Assembly: GCF_000969905.1 (NCBI RefSeq)
Contig: NZ_CP009520.1
Coordinates: 1,550,001 to 1,614,000 of the forward strand
Length of the DNA: 64,000 nt
Direction of reading: 5' to 3'
Source of the DNA: Methanosarcina vacuolata Z-761
Lineage (GTDB): Archaea > Halobacteriota > Methanosarcinia > Methanosarcinales > Methanosarcinaceae
Position 1 is the stretch's first letter, and each line of letters begins with the position of its first letter. Positions 54,147 to 63,833 of the stretch are shown here, piece by piece. The translations under genes were made by a program, and so were the position numbers. Under the pieces are notes generated by a model, which was not told the origin of the DNA, did not search any database, and was given only the letters and a program-made list of their open reading frames with translations.

Positions 54147-55112
54147 TTAAACCTGCCTGACCCCGAAGGACTGAAGCAGGATTTCCGGATAGAGCCCGCC
54201 GCTGGAAATTGTTTTTGTACTCTTAAGGTCATTTACTGTAAGCCTGGCAGGGGCGAACATGCCTGCGTCAACCTTAAAGAAGTCAAAGTTTGCTTCTTTG
54301 AAGGTCTGGTAGAAAGGCTTTCCGAAGTCTCGGGAGGTTGTGGAAGGCACCTTCTTTACGAATTCCTCAAGTTCGGCCAGTTCCCCGTCGAAGCGGACTG
54401 TATAGTTGGTTTCGCCACAGTAGATCACACAATCATTGGTCGAGCCCATGCACTGTACATCATTTCCGACAACAGGAGCAATTGGGGCAACTCCGTATCC
54501 GCTTTTAATGCAGTTGATGTCAAAACCAACGGACTCAAATTTATGGATTCCGGTTTCTACAACGCGGGCAGAGATCTGGACAGAACCAGCAATAGAGGCA
54601 GTAGGAGCAACAGCAATCATTACGTTTTCAGGGTCTACGCTGCAATGTTTTGCAATATATTCCACAACTTTCTCATCAGGGAGTTTATCGGATTCCAGGA
54701 CCAGGACTGCGGCTTCGAAGTCGTCCTCATACCCGATTTCCTCATAGAGCTCTTTCGGTTTTAAGCCAAGGGCACGTGCAGGACCCGAACCCATTCCGAA
54801 ATAATTGCCTACAGAAATTCTCCAGCCTGCATACTGGGAAGCCATACAGGCAATTACTGGATTGTCTGTTGCTACCTGAATGGCAGGCCATTTGAGACCT
54901 TTCAGGTCAAAAGTAGTATATTTAAGATCAGCGAGATCGGCCAGACAGAGCCTTGCCAGGTACATTCCAGCTTCATATCCGCCCTCCGCTTTAACTCCAC
55001 AGTCAATAACCGTAGCCCCGTTATTTAGTTTGAGTACTTCAGTTTTCAGGTCTTCGCTCCAGTCGAGCATCTCTTCGATAACGTTTGATCCCATTTCGTT
55101 GACGCTTATCAA
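54147..55112 (-). CDS. mch: Methenyltetrahydromethanopterin cyclohydrolase
   Basis: This 321-residue enzyme interconverts N5-formyl- and N5,N10-methenyl-tetrahydromethanopterin in methanogenesis and in the oxidative branch of methylotrophic growth. Family sequence is clear throughout: [80 protein letters not shown]-like segments, and a C-terminal [14 protein letters not shown]. Full length. The start is TTG preceded by an AAAGGTGATA ribosome site. It is cytosolic, trimeric in relatives, and stands as a single gene followed by DUF2124. Confidence 0.98.
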   Translation of the reverse strand: MISVNEMGSNVIEEMLDWSEDLKTEVLKLNNGATVIDCGVKAEGGYEAGMYLARLCLADLADLKYTTFDLKGLKWPAIQVATDNPVIACMASQYAGWRISVGNYFGMGSGPARALGLKPKELYEEIGYEDDFEAAVLVLESDKLPDEKVVEYIAKHCSVDPENVMIAVAPTASIAGSVQISARVVETGIHKFESVGFDINCIKSGYGVAPIAPVVGNDVQCMGSTNDCVIYCGETNYTVRFDGELAELEEFVKKVPSTTSRDFGKPFYQTFKEANFDFFKVDAGMFAPARLTVNDLKSTKTISSGGLYPEILLQSFGVRQV

Positions 55113-55608
55113 GGTATCACCTTTACTACTGGCTCCGGGATAAACAGAAAATATTTTCTCACATAGCGAGGAAGTAAGTTCTTACCTGCATTTATTGCGG
55201 AGCAGAACACTGTTTATCAGTCAGAGAAGTGCTTATAAAGAACATTGTTTGTAAAGAATAATTTCAATCAGGGTTACTATCTATCAGAGGATCGGAAATT
55301 AATCAGGGGAGTTTACCCGGATGAAGGTCCAGCCTATTGATCAGAGTTAACAGACAAGATTATTTACCGATAAAAGGTATCCACCTGATTGAGAATATTA
55401 CCGGAATAAGATAGAGTAATTTTTTCTTGCAATTACCTTTTCCTGCAATTGCCTTTTTCCTGCAATTTTTTCTTTCCTGTAATTTTTTTCTTTCCTGTGA
55501 TTTGCTACTCGTATAGGAAGAATCCAATATATAGATACTGTTTTATTATTTTAACTAGGATATTTATACCCTTAAACACATATCTTTAAACACGATACAT
55601 TAACTCAT
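55113..55608. other. Intergenic region upstream of mch
   Basis: About 500 bases. The part from 55430 has T-rich degenerate repeats (TTTTTCCTGCAATT type, about four units). The mch promoter should lie in the first 150 bases. No gene seen. Confidence 0.5.
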
Positions 55609-56829
55609 TTATTTCAATTGTATCATGAAAACACGGTCGTTTTTCCTGACTTGTCCTTCAACCGCAAGGCCAATCGTATCTCCTTTTTCAGCTCTTTCAA
55701 CAGGTTCGCCATTTTTCTTAATGGAATGGACTTGCTGCCTCAAATAAGTCGTATTTCCCTCTATTACGATCTCGTCTCCAACCGAAATCCCTTCTTCGAG
55801 AAGCCTGACTGCTGCAGCTTGCTGTTTCGTATAATAATTCTCAATTATTCCCACAGCCCTGCGTTGCTTTTCCGAGGCATTCATATCTTTTTCGGGAGAA
55901 AAGCCCTCAAGACCTGGAACCCCAAAGTAAAAGCCAGTTGAAAATCCCCTGTTATAGACCGAAGCAAGTTCACGTCTCCAGGTCTCTATTTTCTCAGGAG
56001 TGTAGTTTCCTTCTATGAAGGCATCGATAGCCTCTCTGTAGCAGCGGGAAACCATTTCAAGGTATCCAGGGTCCCGCAGTCTCCCTTCCACCTTAAAGGC
56101 AGATATCCCCGCTTCGAGAAGTTCTGGGATATGCCCTATCATACAGAGGTCTTTTGCACTTAGAAGGTACTTTCCAAGGCTTGCAGCAACAATCCCGTTT
56201 TCTCCATGAAGTTCCCATTCCCAGCGGCAGGGCTGAGTGCATTCTCCGCAATTTCCGGATTTCCCAAGTACGTAAGCTGACAGATGGCATCGGCCTGAGA
56301 CTGCCATACACATGGCACCATGGACGAAAGTCTCGATTTCTACCTCAGTCTGCTGGCATATCTTCCTTATTTCTTCAAGGGAAAGCTCTCTTGAAAGTAC
56401 AATCCTTTCGGCCCCAAGGTTTCGGTAGAAATTTGCAGTTTCATGGTTGGTAATGTTTGCCTGCGTGGAGATGTGAATTCTAAGCCCGGCTTTTCGTGCC
56501 CTGAGAATTACAGCAGGGTCCCAGGCAATAACTGCGTCTATTCCTGCATTCGAAGCTGCAGCTATTACATCTGATGCATCTCCGAGCCTTTCTTCATTTA
56601 CTGTTGAATTTACAGCCAGATAGGCCTTGAGCCCTCTGGTTTTTACCTCATGGACAAAATCGTCAAGAGTCTCCAGGGTGATTTCTTTTGCTTTTGCTCT
56701 CAGGCTAAGCCTGTCGGTTGAAAAGTAAACAGCATCGGCATATCCTGAGCAGGCCTTAAGCCCTGAAATATTCCTGACTCCTACAAGGAGTTCAGGTTTT
56801 GAACTTTTACGCATGAGAACAAAAAACAC
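55609..56829 (-). CDS. Peptidase U32 family protein
   Basis: A 406-residue U32 family member, start at 56829 or at MRKSSKPELL (56814). The family signature ETFVHGAMCMAVSGRCHLSA lies at about residues 168-188, preceded by a TIM-barrel-like N-terminal half (ELLVGVRNISGLKACSGYAD, AYLAVNST, RIHISTQANITN) and followed by the Cys set GNCGECTQPCRW. U32 proteins include tRNA hydroxylation factors (TrhP), ubiquinone hydroxylation factors (UbiU/V) and collagenase-like proteases. The four Cys (two in the signature, two in CGECTQPC) suggest an Fe-S cluster and thus a hydroxylation role rather than proteolysis. Confidence 0.9.
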   Translation of the reverse strand: MFFVLMRKSSKPELLVGVRNISGLKACSGYADAVYFSTDRLSLRAKAKEITLETLDDFVHEVKTRGLKAYLAVNSTVNEERLGDASDVIAAASNAGIDAVIAWDPAVILRARKAGLRIHISTQANITNHETANFYRNLGAERIVLSRELSLEEIRKICQQTEVEIETFVHGAMCMAVSGRCHLSAYVLGKSGNCGECTQPCRWEWELHGENGIVAASLGKYLLSAKDLCMIGHIPELLEAGISAFKVEGRLRDPGYLEMVSRCYREAIDAFIEGNYTPEKIETWRRELASVYNRGFSTGFYFGVPGLEGFSPEKDMNASEKQRRAVGIIENYYTKQQAAAVRLLEEGISVGDEIVIEGNTTYLRQQVHSIKKNGEPVERAEKGDTIGLAVEGQVRKNDRVFMIQLK

Positions 56830-56954
56830 ATATCTTTCATTTAAAATATTTTATCGCTCCGCAATATTTTATCTCTCCGTTCAGTTAAAAAAATATTATA
56901 ATACAATGTTAACTTATGATAGTTAATTGTAAGATTTGCCGGTTGACAGATAAC

Positions 56955-56964
56955 TTTATATAAG
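56955..56964 (+). promoter_or_regulatory. Putative TATA box before the micro-ORF
   Basis: TTTATATAAG, 111 bases before the micro-ORF start, with a purine-rich AGATAAC just upstream as a possible BRE. Confidence 0.4.
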
Positions 56965-57074
56965 TGAAGAGCGTTTTTCAAAATGGGGATTAAGTAAATT
57001 TGAAGAAGTAGTTTTTGCTAATAAACAAAAGCAAGAATAAATTACTGTTACTATAATTGAATACGGGGGATAAA

Positions 57075-57143
57075 ATGGAACACGAACTCGAAGAAGTTGA
57101 GAGAGATTACATAGAATTCAGAAAAGAAATGGGAGAAGAATAA
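57075..57143 (+). CDS. Possible 22-residue micro-protein
   Basis: The ATG at 57075 follows a GGGGGAT ribosome site and an upstream TATA box. The product, MEHELEEVERDYIEFRKEM plus GEE, is highly acidic and would form one helix. The stop codon lies in the first unit of a 17-bp tandem array. It could be a genuine small protein or a truncated gene start. No relative is recognised. Confidence 0.35.
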   Translation: MEHELEEVERDYIEFRKEMGEE

Positions 57144-57215
57144 GCTTAAGGGAAGAATAAGCTTAAGGGAAGAATAAGCTTAAGGGAAGAATAAGCTTAA
57201 GGGAAGAATAATAAG
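57134..57215. repeat. 17-bp tandem repeat, about 4.8 copies
   Basis: Units GGAAGAATAAGCTTAAG, the first beginning AG and the last partial. Each unit contains a palindromic AAGCTT. Confidence 0.95.
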
Positions 57216-57250
57216 TTTTGAAATTTGGTGAAAACAGGACGGATAAAAAA

Positions 57251-57511
57251 TTAAGTATCCTCTTCAAATTGAGTGGAAATTGAGGGATTTCCACTCAATG
57301 AGCTTTTTTTTCTAATGGGTTGAGCCAGAGATGGCATCTCGAATTTGTTGGGGACTCTATCACATATGTACTGATATGCACTTATCCCCAGTTTCTTTGC
57401 TGTCTGAACAATCGTCATAAATGTGTCATTTGCCTTTGTTCTTTTCTTTGTTCTGGTTTGAAGGCTCACATCTCTTAGCATGAAAATGCTGCCATCTGCA
57501 AGCACTTTCAT
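57251..57511 (-). pseudogene. Transposase C-terminal remnant
   Basis: An 86-residue frame containing DVSLQTRTKKRTKANDTFMT, IVQTAKKLGISAYQYICDRV and FEMPSLAQPI, which resembles the C-terminal end of a Methanosarcina transposase; the IS family is uncertain. The catalytic part is missing: upstream sequence (towards 57545) has stops. The sequence around its start is the block repeated twice at 38557-38694, and its end carries the GAAGAGGATAC motif found elsewhere. Confidence 0.65.
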
Positions 57512-58134
57512 TGGTTGTGCGTGTTATTCAAAGAATATCATGTTCTTTTTTTCTGACCCTTAGGATATGCATCACTGGATAAAATGGATCTATTAACTTT
57601 ACATGTTTCAGTTCGATGAACCTCTATTTTGTCCAGTTTAGATTTAGGCTCTTTCTCCTATGAAAACCGAATTTTTCTTTTCTCTTCAGAAGAAATGTCT
57701 TCGTTCTTTTTAGAGCCACGAATCTCAGGTTTGGTGTGTCACCTTTGAAGAGAATACTTTGTACAATTTGAAGAGGATACCTTATACAATTTGAAGAGGA
57801 TACCTTATACAATTTGAAGAGGATACTTTGTACAATTTGAAGAGGACACCTTGTATAATTTGAAGAAGATATCTTTCATTTGTTTGTGCGTGTTATTCGA
57901 AGAATTTCATATGCGTTTTTAAAGCTGCATGTTTGAATCTGCCAGGATTCGGTTCTTCTAGACATTTCTTACAAAAATAAGACTGTAGGAACTGAATGAT
58001 AACGTATATTAATTATAATTTTCAATGGATCTGAAAGAAAAAAACTGTAAAGCAGGTATAAAAGTTGCAAAGCCAAAGGTTTTTAAGCAGATATTAGTTA
58101 ATTCTTGAAAAATTCAGCTGGAGGATACGTAATT
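57512..58134. other. Intergenic region with 23-bp tandem array
   Basis: IS debris, then the 23-bp array (57744-57872), then a fragment related to the IS block (57881-57912). The last 200 bases should hold the promoter of the HTH-cupin gene. Confidence 0.6.
57744..57872. repeat. 23-bp tandem repeat, about 5.6 copies, containing an IS-end motif
   Basis: Units of TTTGAAGAGGATACCTTATA plus CAA with small changes. TTTGAAGAGGATAC also lies at the end of the transposase remnant (57251) and near 34589 and 460. Confidence 0.95.
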
Positions 58135-58689
58135 ATGCAGGAAAAAATAAAAGAAATTGCAGATAGAGTACGTGAACTGCGTGAACTTTCGGATTTCACG
58201 GTCAAAGACATGGCAGAATATCTGCAGGTATCCGATGAGATTTATGGAAAATACGAAGATGGAACTGAGGATATTCCGGCAAGTATACTTTTTGAAATTG
58301 CACACAAGCTGCGTGTAGACATGGCCACTCTCCTTACAGGGGAAGAGCCGCGCATGAATATATTTACAGTTACACGGGATGGAAAAGGAGTCAACGTTGA
58401 GAGGAGGAAGCAGTATAAGTATCAGAACCTGGCTGAAAAATTCATTCATAAAAAGGCTGAATTTTTTGTAGTTACAGTTGAACCCAAACCACATGGGGAA
58501 AAACCTGATACAAATTCCCACCCAGGCCAGGAATTTAACTATGTGCTGGAAGGAAGCCTGAAGGTCTATATTCACAATAATGAAATTATTCTGAATGAAG
58601 GGGACTCAATTTATTTTGACTCCACTTATGAACACGCTATGGAAGCCCTGGAAGGAAAGTCGGCCAGGTTCCTGGCAGTTATACTGTAA
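58135..58689 (+). CDS. XRE-type HTH transcription regulator with cupin sensor domain
   Basis: A 184-residue regulator starting at the ATG at 58135 behind GGAGG; a TTG at 58105 in the same frame is less likely. Residues about 8-65 are an XRE helix-turn-helix ([40 protein letters not shown]). Residues about 105-180 are a cupin ([20 protein letters not shown] and [18 protein letters not shown]) with His and Glu ligand candidates. This class usually binds a small metabolite and controls the adjacent operon. It is 218 bases upstream of the acyl-CoA synthetase on the same strand, so that gene and the oxidoreductase cluster are the likely targets. Confidence 0.9.
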   Translation: MQEKIKEIADRVRELRELSDFTVKDMAEYLQVSDEIYGKYEDGTEDIPASILFEIAHKLRVDMATLLTGEEPRMNIFTVTRDGKGVNVERRKQYKYQNLAEKFIHKKAEFFVVTVEPKPHGEKPDTNSHPGQEFNYVLEGSLKVYIHNNEIILNEGDSIYFDSTYEHAMEALEGKSARFLAVIL

Positions 58690-58907
58690 TAGTCCAATTC
58701 GTTAATGCATCTCGGTTTGATGTTATTCGATTAAATTGAACTCAGTGAATTCGATTAGAACAAATACATGATTTAAATTAACATGACTTGGTTTCAAACC
58801 TGATAAGAAATCCAAGATCCAGGCTAAAACCTTGAAATTCAAATGAGATGTGTAGCCTTCATAAATTTATATGATATATAAATAAATTAAGAAAACGGGT
58901 GTTCAGA
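58690..58907 (+). promoter_or_regulatory. Promoter region of the acyl-CoA synthetase gene
   Basis: 218 bases. ATATGATATATAAATAAATT at about 58870-58889 contains a TATA box only 25-35 bases before the ATG at 58908, so the mRNA may be nearly leaderless. This is where the HTH-cupin protein would be expected to bind. Confidence 0.45.
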
Positions 58908-60587
58908 ATGACTTCTTTGCTCAGCCAATTTGTTTCCAAAACCGACTTTGAATCCTATGATGACTTTGAGAAAAATTTCAAAATCCTTGTTCCTGAAAAC
59001 TTCAACTTTGCCTATGATGTAGTCGATGCCTATGCAAGAGATTCCCCTGAGAAGATCGCAATGATCTGGTGTGACGATAATGGGGAAGAGAAAATCTTTA
59101 CTTTCAAAGACTTGAAGTACTACAGCGACAAAACTGCAAATTTCTTTGCAAAGCACGGGATAGGTAAAGGCGACTATGTAATGCTCACCTTAAAGAGCCG
59201 GTATGAGTTCTGGTACTGTATTATTGCGCTGCATAAACTGGGAGCCATTGCTGTACCTGCAACACATATGCTCAAGACACGAGACATTGTATACCGGATT
59301 AAAAAAGCCGGATTGAAGATGATCGTCTGCATATCGGAAAACGAAGTTCCCGAACAGATAGACGAAGCCCACTCCGAATGCGAAAATATCCCGCTCAAAA
59401 AAGCAGTCGTTGGAGAATATACAGGGGAGGGCTGGATTGATTTCAGGAAAGAGCTCGAAGAAGCCTCCCCTGATTTTGAACGGCCTTCGGGCGAGGCTGC
59501 TACGAAAAATAGCGATATTTCTCTCGTTTATTTCTCCTCAGGAACAGCGAGCTTCCCTAAAATGGTGGAACACGATTTCACCTATCCTCTCGGGCATATT
59601 CTCACCGCAAAGTACTGGCAGAACGTGAAAGATGACGGGCTGCATTATACGGTTGCAGACAGTGGATGGGGAAAATGCGTATGGGGAAAACTCTATGGGC
59701 AGTGGATAGCCGGTTGTGCGGTCTTTGTCTATGACTATGATCGGTTTGAAGCCAAAAATATGCTTGAAAAAGCCACGAAATACGGGGTTACAACCTTCTG
59801 CGCTCCGCCAACCATCTACCGTTTCCTGATCAAGGAAGATCTCTCAAAGTATAATTTCAGTACCGTGAAATATGCGGTCGTTGCAGGCGAACCTCTTAAC
59901 CCTGAGGTATACAACAGGTTCCTCGAATTTACAGGAATAAAGCTTATGGAAGGTTTCGGGCAGACCGAAACCGTTGTAACTATCGCAACGTACCCCTGGA
60001 TGGAACCAAAACCCGGATCCATCGGGAAGCCGTCTCCGGGCTTTAAAATTGAACTGATGGACAGGGACGGCAGACTTTGTGAGGTCGGAGAAGAAGGAGA
60101 ACTCGTAATCAACACAAAGGAAAACAAGCCTGTCGGACTCTTCGTCCACTATGGGAAAGATCCTGAGAAAACTAAGGAAGCATGGCACGATGGCTACTAC
60201 CATACAGGAGATATGGCCTGGATGGATGAAGATGGCTACCTTTGGTTTGTGGGAAGAGCTGATGATATCATAAAGACCTCAGGATATAAAGTCGGACCTT
60301 TTGAAGTGGAAAGCGCCCTTATCCAGCACCCTGCAGTACTCGAATGCGCAATTACAGGTGCTCCTGATCCTATAAGGGGCCAGATTATCAAGGCAACCGT
60401 TGTGCTCACAAAAGGATACGCACCTGGAGAAGAGCTTAAAAAAGAGCTTCAGAATCACGTAAAAAGTGTCACTGCTCCCTACAAGTATCCGCGCATAATA
60501 GAGTTTGTAGACGAGCTTCCAAAGACCATTAGCGGAAAAATTCGCAGGGTCGAGATCCGGGATAAGGACCAGAATGAACTAAACTAA
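58908..60587 (+). CDS. Acyl-CoA synthetase, AMP-forming (medium/branched-chain type)
   Basis: A 559-residue member of the adenylate-forming family, start ATG 58908 (a GTG at 58899 is in frame). The P-loop-like motif is [18 protein letters not shown], with GTASF replacing the usual TTG. Further motifs are [45 protein letters not shown], and the catalytic Lys region [16 protein letters not shown]. It makes acyl-CoA, AMP and PPi from a carboxylic acid, ATP and CoA. A similar Methanosarcina acetivorans enzyme prefers branched acids such as 2-methylbutyrate (from memory). The 2-oxoacid oxidoreductase genes downstream make branched-chain acid assimilation plausible. Confidence 0.93.
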   Translation: MTSLLSQFVSKTDFESYDDFEKNFKILVPENFNFAYDVVDAYARDSPEKIAMIWCDDNGEEKIFTFKDLKYYSDKTANFFAKHGIGKGDYVMLTLKSRYEFWYCIIALHKLGAIAVPATHMLKTRDIVYRIKKAGLKMIVCISENEVPEQIDEAHSECENIPLKKAVVGEYTGEGWIDFRKELEEASPDFERPSGEAATKNSDISLVYFSSGTASFPKMVEHDFTYPLGHILTAKYWQNVKDDGLHYTVADSGWGKCVWGKLYGQWIAGCAVFVYDYDRFEAKNMLEKATKYGVTTFCAPPTIYRFLIKEDLSKYNFSTVKYAVVAGEPLNPEVYNRFLEFTGIKLMEGFGQTETVVTIATYPWMEPKPGSIGKPSPGFKIELMDRDGRLCEVGEEGELVINTKENKPVGLFVHYGKDPEKTKEAWHDGYYHTGDMAWMDEDGYLWFVGRADDIIKTSGYKVGPFEVESALIQHPAVLECAITGAPDPIRGQIIKATVVLTKGYAPGEELKKELQNHVKSVTAPYKYPRIIEFVDELPKTISGKIRRVEIRDKDQNELN

Positions 60588-60641
60588 ATATATTATTTGA
60601 AAAATCGGATACTATAAAATGCAAATAATAGAAAAGCAAAT

Positions 60642-60698
60642 AAAACCTGATAAAGTAGACAAAACCTGATAAAGTAGACAAAATCTGATAAAGTAGAC
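60642..60698. repeat. 19-bp tandem repeat, three copies
   Basis: Three units of AAAACCTGATAAAGTAGAC, the last with one change. Confidence 0.95.
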
Positions 60699-60703
60699 AA
60701 AGC

Positions 60704-60744
60704 TTGTTTTGATCCGGAAGCCGATAAGCTTCGGGTCAAAACAA
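60704..60744 (+). terminator. Stem-loop terminator candidate after the acyl-CoA synthetase
   Basis: TTGTTTTGATCCGGAAGC pairs with GCTTCGGGTCAAAACAA around a six-base loop (CGATAA), with one bulge and one G-U pair. It is a very stable stem 117 bases after the stop. Confidence 0.6.
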
Positions 60745-61060
60745 AGAAGGAAAAAAGGAAAGAAATAAGTACCTTAAACTTTCTGGAAAGTTTGCTCTAA
60801 AAAGATTTGGTTCTGAATCCACTTTATAGTTTTATCTTAATTTTCTACTTATTAACTGTCTAATAAATTATGCAATTTACAACGTAAGAAAACTATGGAA
60901 ATCTAAGGCTCTTCTTTCTGTCAAAAACAGGTTAAATTAAACAGGGACTGGATAAGTCCGGGAAGAATCAAAAATTCCGGATTCCCTAAATCCAGGAATG
61001 GGCTTGAAACCTGAGAAGAGTCCAAAGAGAACTGAAAAGTGAACAAAAAGAGGATTTCAT

Positions 61061-61309
61061 ATGTCAAAGGATGATAAAAAAGAACCATACCCTGTAATTA
61101 ATACTCTGGAGTGTAAGGCCTGCGGACGTTGCCTTCTAGCCTGCCCTAAAGGCGTACTTTCCATGAGTGAAAACCTGAATGCCCGGGGATACCATTATGT
61201 GGAATACAAAGGGGAGGGCTGCTCAGGCTGTGCAAGCTGCTATTATACATGCCCTGAACCGCTTGCAATCGAGATTCATATTCCCCTTAAAGAAGAGGAA
61301 GACAGGTAA
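61061..61309 (+). CDS. 2-oxoacid:ferredoxin oxidoreductase, delta (ferredoxin) subunit
   Basis: An 82-residue 2[4Fe-4S] ferredoxin subunit. The two cluster motifs are [14 protein letters not shown] and [14 protein letters not shown]. It carries electrons from the catalytic subunits to external ferredoxin. It is the first gene of a three-gene operon: the next gene begins 21 bases downstream after AGGAGG-like sequence. Gene order delta-alpha-beta/gamma fits archaeal 2-ketoisovalerate or 2-ketoglutarate oxidoreductases. Confidence 0.93.
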   Translation: MSKDDKKEPYPVINTLECKACGRCLLACPKGVLSMSENLNARGYHYVEYKGEGCSGCASCYYTCPEPLAIEIHIPLKEEEDR

Positions 61310-61329
61310 GGCAGGAAAGGAGGAAAAAT

Positions 61330-62385
61330 ATGGCAACACAACTAATAAAAGGTAACTCTGCAATAATTGTCGGTGCACTATATGCCGGATGTGACTGTTT
61401 CTTTGGGTATCCTATAACTCCGGCAAGTGAGATTCTACATGATGCATCCAAATATTTGCCAAAAATAGGCCGGAAATTCGTCCAGGCCGAATCCGAAGAG
61501 GCGGCGATCAACATGGTCTACGGAGGAGCATCGGCAGGGCACAGGGTCATGACATCATCTTCAGGCCCTGGAATTAGTCTGATGCAAGAAGGAATTTCCT
61601 ACCTTGCTGGCTCTGAACTTCCCTGCGTGATTGTAGACATTATGCGGGCAGGACCAGGCCTTGGAAATATAGGGCCGGAACAGGGAGATTATAACCAGGT
61701 AGTAAAAGGCGGAGGGCACGGGAACTACAAAAATATCGTGCTTGCCCCGAACTCAGTGCAGGAAATGTGCGACTTTACTATGAAAGCTTTTGAGCTTTCT
61801 TTTAAGTACAGGAACCCAGCTGTAGTGCTTGCAGACGGGGTACTAGGGCAGATGATCGAGTCACTCGAATTCCCGAAGCAAGCTATTGTTCCTGAGATTG
61901 ATACAACCTGGGCGGTCAACGGTACAGCTGAAACCAGGCCTAACCTGATAACCTCTATTTTCCTGGATTTCGATCAACTTGGAAAGTTCAATGAAAAACT
62001 GCAGGTAAAGTACGAGCTCATAAGGCAGAATGAAATCGATTACGAAGAGTACCTTACAGATGATGCTTCAATTGTCCTTGTTTCTTATGGGATCAGCAGC
62101 CGGATTTGCAGGTCAGCCGTGGATCTTGCAAGGCAGGAAGGCATTAAAGTCGGGCTTTTCAGGCCTAAAACTCTCTTCCCGTTCCCCGAGGCGCAGTTGA
62201 AAGCTCTGGCAGATAAGGGCTGCTCCTTTATTTCCGTGGAAATGAGCAATGGGCAGATGATATATGATGTCAGGCTTGCAATCAACTGTTCACAGCCTGT
62301 AGAGCTTGTAAATCGTATGGGAGGAAACCTGATGACCCTTGACCAGATTATGGACAAAATCAGGAAAATGGCAGGGGAGGCGTGA
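61330..62385 (+). CDS. 2-oxoacid:ferredoxin oxidoreductase, alpha subunit
   Basis: The 351-residue alpha subunit (pyruvate/ketoisovalerate family N-domain). Segments include [57 protein letters not shown] and [20 protein letters not shown]. The C-terminal domain II includes [18 protein letters not shown] and [13 protein letters not shown]. The alpha and beta subunits bind TPP and the 2-oxoacid at their interface and catalyse CoA-dependent oxidative decarboxylation or, in reverse, reductive carboxylation. The substrate cannot be fixed from sequence; branched-chain 2-oxoacids are favoured by the neighbouring acyl-CoA synthetase. The stop overlaps the next reading frame. Confidence 0.93.
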   Translation: MATQLIKGNSAIIVGALYAGCDCFFGYPITPASEILHDASKYLPKIGRKFVQAESEEAAINMVYGGASAGHRVMTSSSGPGISLMQEGISYLAGSELPCVIVDIMRAGPGLGNIGPEQGDYNQVVKGGGHGNYKNIVLAPNSVQEMCDFTMKAFELSFKYRNPAVVLADGVLGQMIESLEFPKQAIVPEIDTTWAVNGTAETRPNLITSIFLDFDQLGKFNEKLQVKYELIRQNEIDYEEYLTDDASIVLVSYGISSRICRSAVDLARQEGIKVGLFRPKTLFPFPEAQLKALADKGCSFISVEMSNGQMIYDVRLAINCSQPVELVNRMGGNLMTLDQIMDKIRKMAGEA

Positions 62386-62387
62386 AA

Positions 62388-63833
62388 ATGGCAGCAGAAA
62401 TCATTAACGGAGAAAAAGTAATAGGAAGGCCAAAAGCACTGTACGCGGACTATCCTCGCAAAGGATCAGTAGCCTCGACAGCCACTCACTACTGCCCCGG
62501 CTGCGGACATGGGGTTCTGCATAAGCTTATTGCCGAAGCAATTGACGATCTCGGGATTCAGGACAGAACTGTTATGATAAGTCCTGTGGGCTGTGCTGTC
62601 TTTGCTTACTATTATTTTGATGCAGGTAACATCCAGGTCGCTCACGGACGTGCGCCTGCGGTTGGGACAGGAGTTTCCAGAGCTGAAGAAAATGCTGTAG
62701 TTATTTCCTATCAGGGAGATGGAGACCTTGCATCCATTGGTCTGAACGAGACTCTCCAGGCTGCAAACAGAGGTGAAAAACTTGCAGTCTTTTTCGTAAA
62801 CAACACTGTTTACGGGATGACAGGCGGACAGATGGCACCTACAACCCTTGTGGGCGAAAAGACTACAACATGCCCGGAAGGCCGTGACCCTCGTTTTGCA
62901 GGTTATCCCCTCCACATCTGCGAACTTCTTAACAACCTTAAAGCTCCGGTTTTTATTGAAAGGGTTTCAGTTTCGGATATCTCCCACATAAGGAAAGCCA
63001 GAAAAGCCGTGCATAAGGCGCTTGAAATCCAGCGCGACGGAAAAGGATATGCTTTTGTTGAAGTCCTTGCCGCCTGCCCGACTAACCTCAAGATGAATGC
63101 GGAGCAGGCTATCAATTTCATAAATGAGGAGATGGAAAAGGAGTTCCCAGTCCAGAACTTCAGGGATAACTCCAAAGAAGTCGAACCTCTGCACCGTGGA
63201 GTCAGTGACTTTACAACCGAAGCTCTTGAGAAGCTTTACGGAATTGAAGCTGGTGCCGAAGAAAAACCTGCCAGAAAGGATTTTGCCCCGATCCAGACCA
63301 AGATTGCTGGTTTTGGAGGGCAGGGTGTCCTCAGCATGGGACTAATCCTTGCGCAGGCCGGAGTTAAGGCAAATCTCAATGCCTCCTGGTTCCCGTCCTA
63401 TGGCCCTGAACAGAGAGGTGGGACCTCTAATTGCTCGGTCGTGATTTCAGGCCAGCCTATAGGCTCTCCTACGGTCTACACTCCGGACATCCTGATAGCT
63501 ATGAATCGTCCTTCCCTTGAAAAGTTTGAAAGGGTAGTACGAGAAGGAGGATTTATCCTTTACGATTCGTCCATTGGCGAAGTCGAAACGCCTGCACATG
63601 TAAAAGCCGTTGCTGTTCCTGCAACTGAAAAAGCCAAGGAAGCAGGTTCTGAGAAAGCTGCCAATTCCTTCATGCTTGGAGTCCTTATGGGCCTTAATGC
63701 AACCGGCCTGAGTGAAGAAGTCTTCAAGGAGGCTCTTGCCGAAAACTTCGCGGGGAAAACCAAAATTATTGAGTTTAACCAGATGGTTCTCGAAGCTGGA
63801 GCACAATGGGCAAGAGAAAATGTTAAGTTCTAA
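62388..63833 (+). CDS. 2-oxoacid:ferredoxin oxidoreductase, fused beta-gamma subunit
   Basis: A 481-residue fusion starting at the ATG at 62388, eight bases after GGGGAGG; a GTG at 62382 is in frame. Residues about 30-250 are the beta subunit: [20 protein letters not shown], the TPP-binding [20 protein letters not shown] and [11 protein letters not shown]. After a short linker (about 275-300), the gamma subunit begins at [20 protein letters not shown] and includes [20 protein letters not shown]. In many archaea these are separate polypeptides. The fusion fixes their stoichiometry. It is the last gene of the operon and is followed by a stem-loop. Confidence 0.93.
   Translation: MAAEIINGEKVIGRPKALYADYPRKGSVASTATHYCPGCGHGVLHKLIAEAIDDLGIQDRTVMISPVGCAVFAYYYFDAGNIQVAHGRAPAVGTGVSRAEENAVVISYQGDGDLASIGLNETLQAANRGEKLAVFFVNNTVYGMTGGQMAPTTLVGEKTTTCPEGRDPRFAGYPLHICELLNNLKAPVFIERVSVSDISHIRKARKAVHKALEIQRDGKGYAFVEVLAACPTNLKMNAEQAINFINEEMEKEFPVQNFRDNSKEVEPLHRGVSDFTTEALEKLYGIEAGAEEKPARKDFAPIQTKIAGFGGQGVLSMGLILAQAGVKANLNASWFPSYGPEQRGGTSNCSVVISGQPIGSPTVYTPDILIAMNRPSLEKFERVVREGGFILYDSSIGEVETPAHVKAVAVPATEKAKEAGSEKAANSFMLGVLMGLNATGLSEEVFKEALAENFAGKTKIIEFNQMVLEAGAQWARENVKF

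Larger units (their letters stand above)
56830..57250. other. Intergenic region with promoter, micro-ORF and tandem array
   Basis: Holds a TATA box (TTTATATAAG, 56955-56964), a 22-codon frame at 57075-57143 and the 17-bp array at 57134-57215. Confidence 0.6.
60588..61060. other. Intergenic region with tandem array and terminator
   Basis: The 19-bp triplicate (60642-60698) and a long stem-loop (60704-60744) follow the synthetase. The rest is the AT-rich promoter area of the oxidoreductase operon. Confidence 0.7.
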
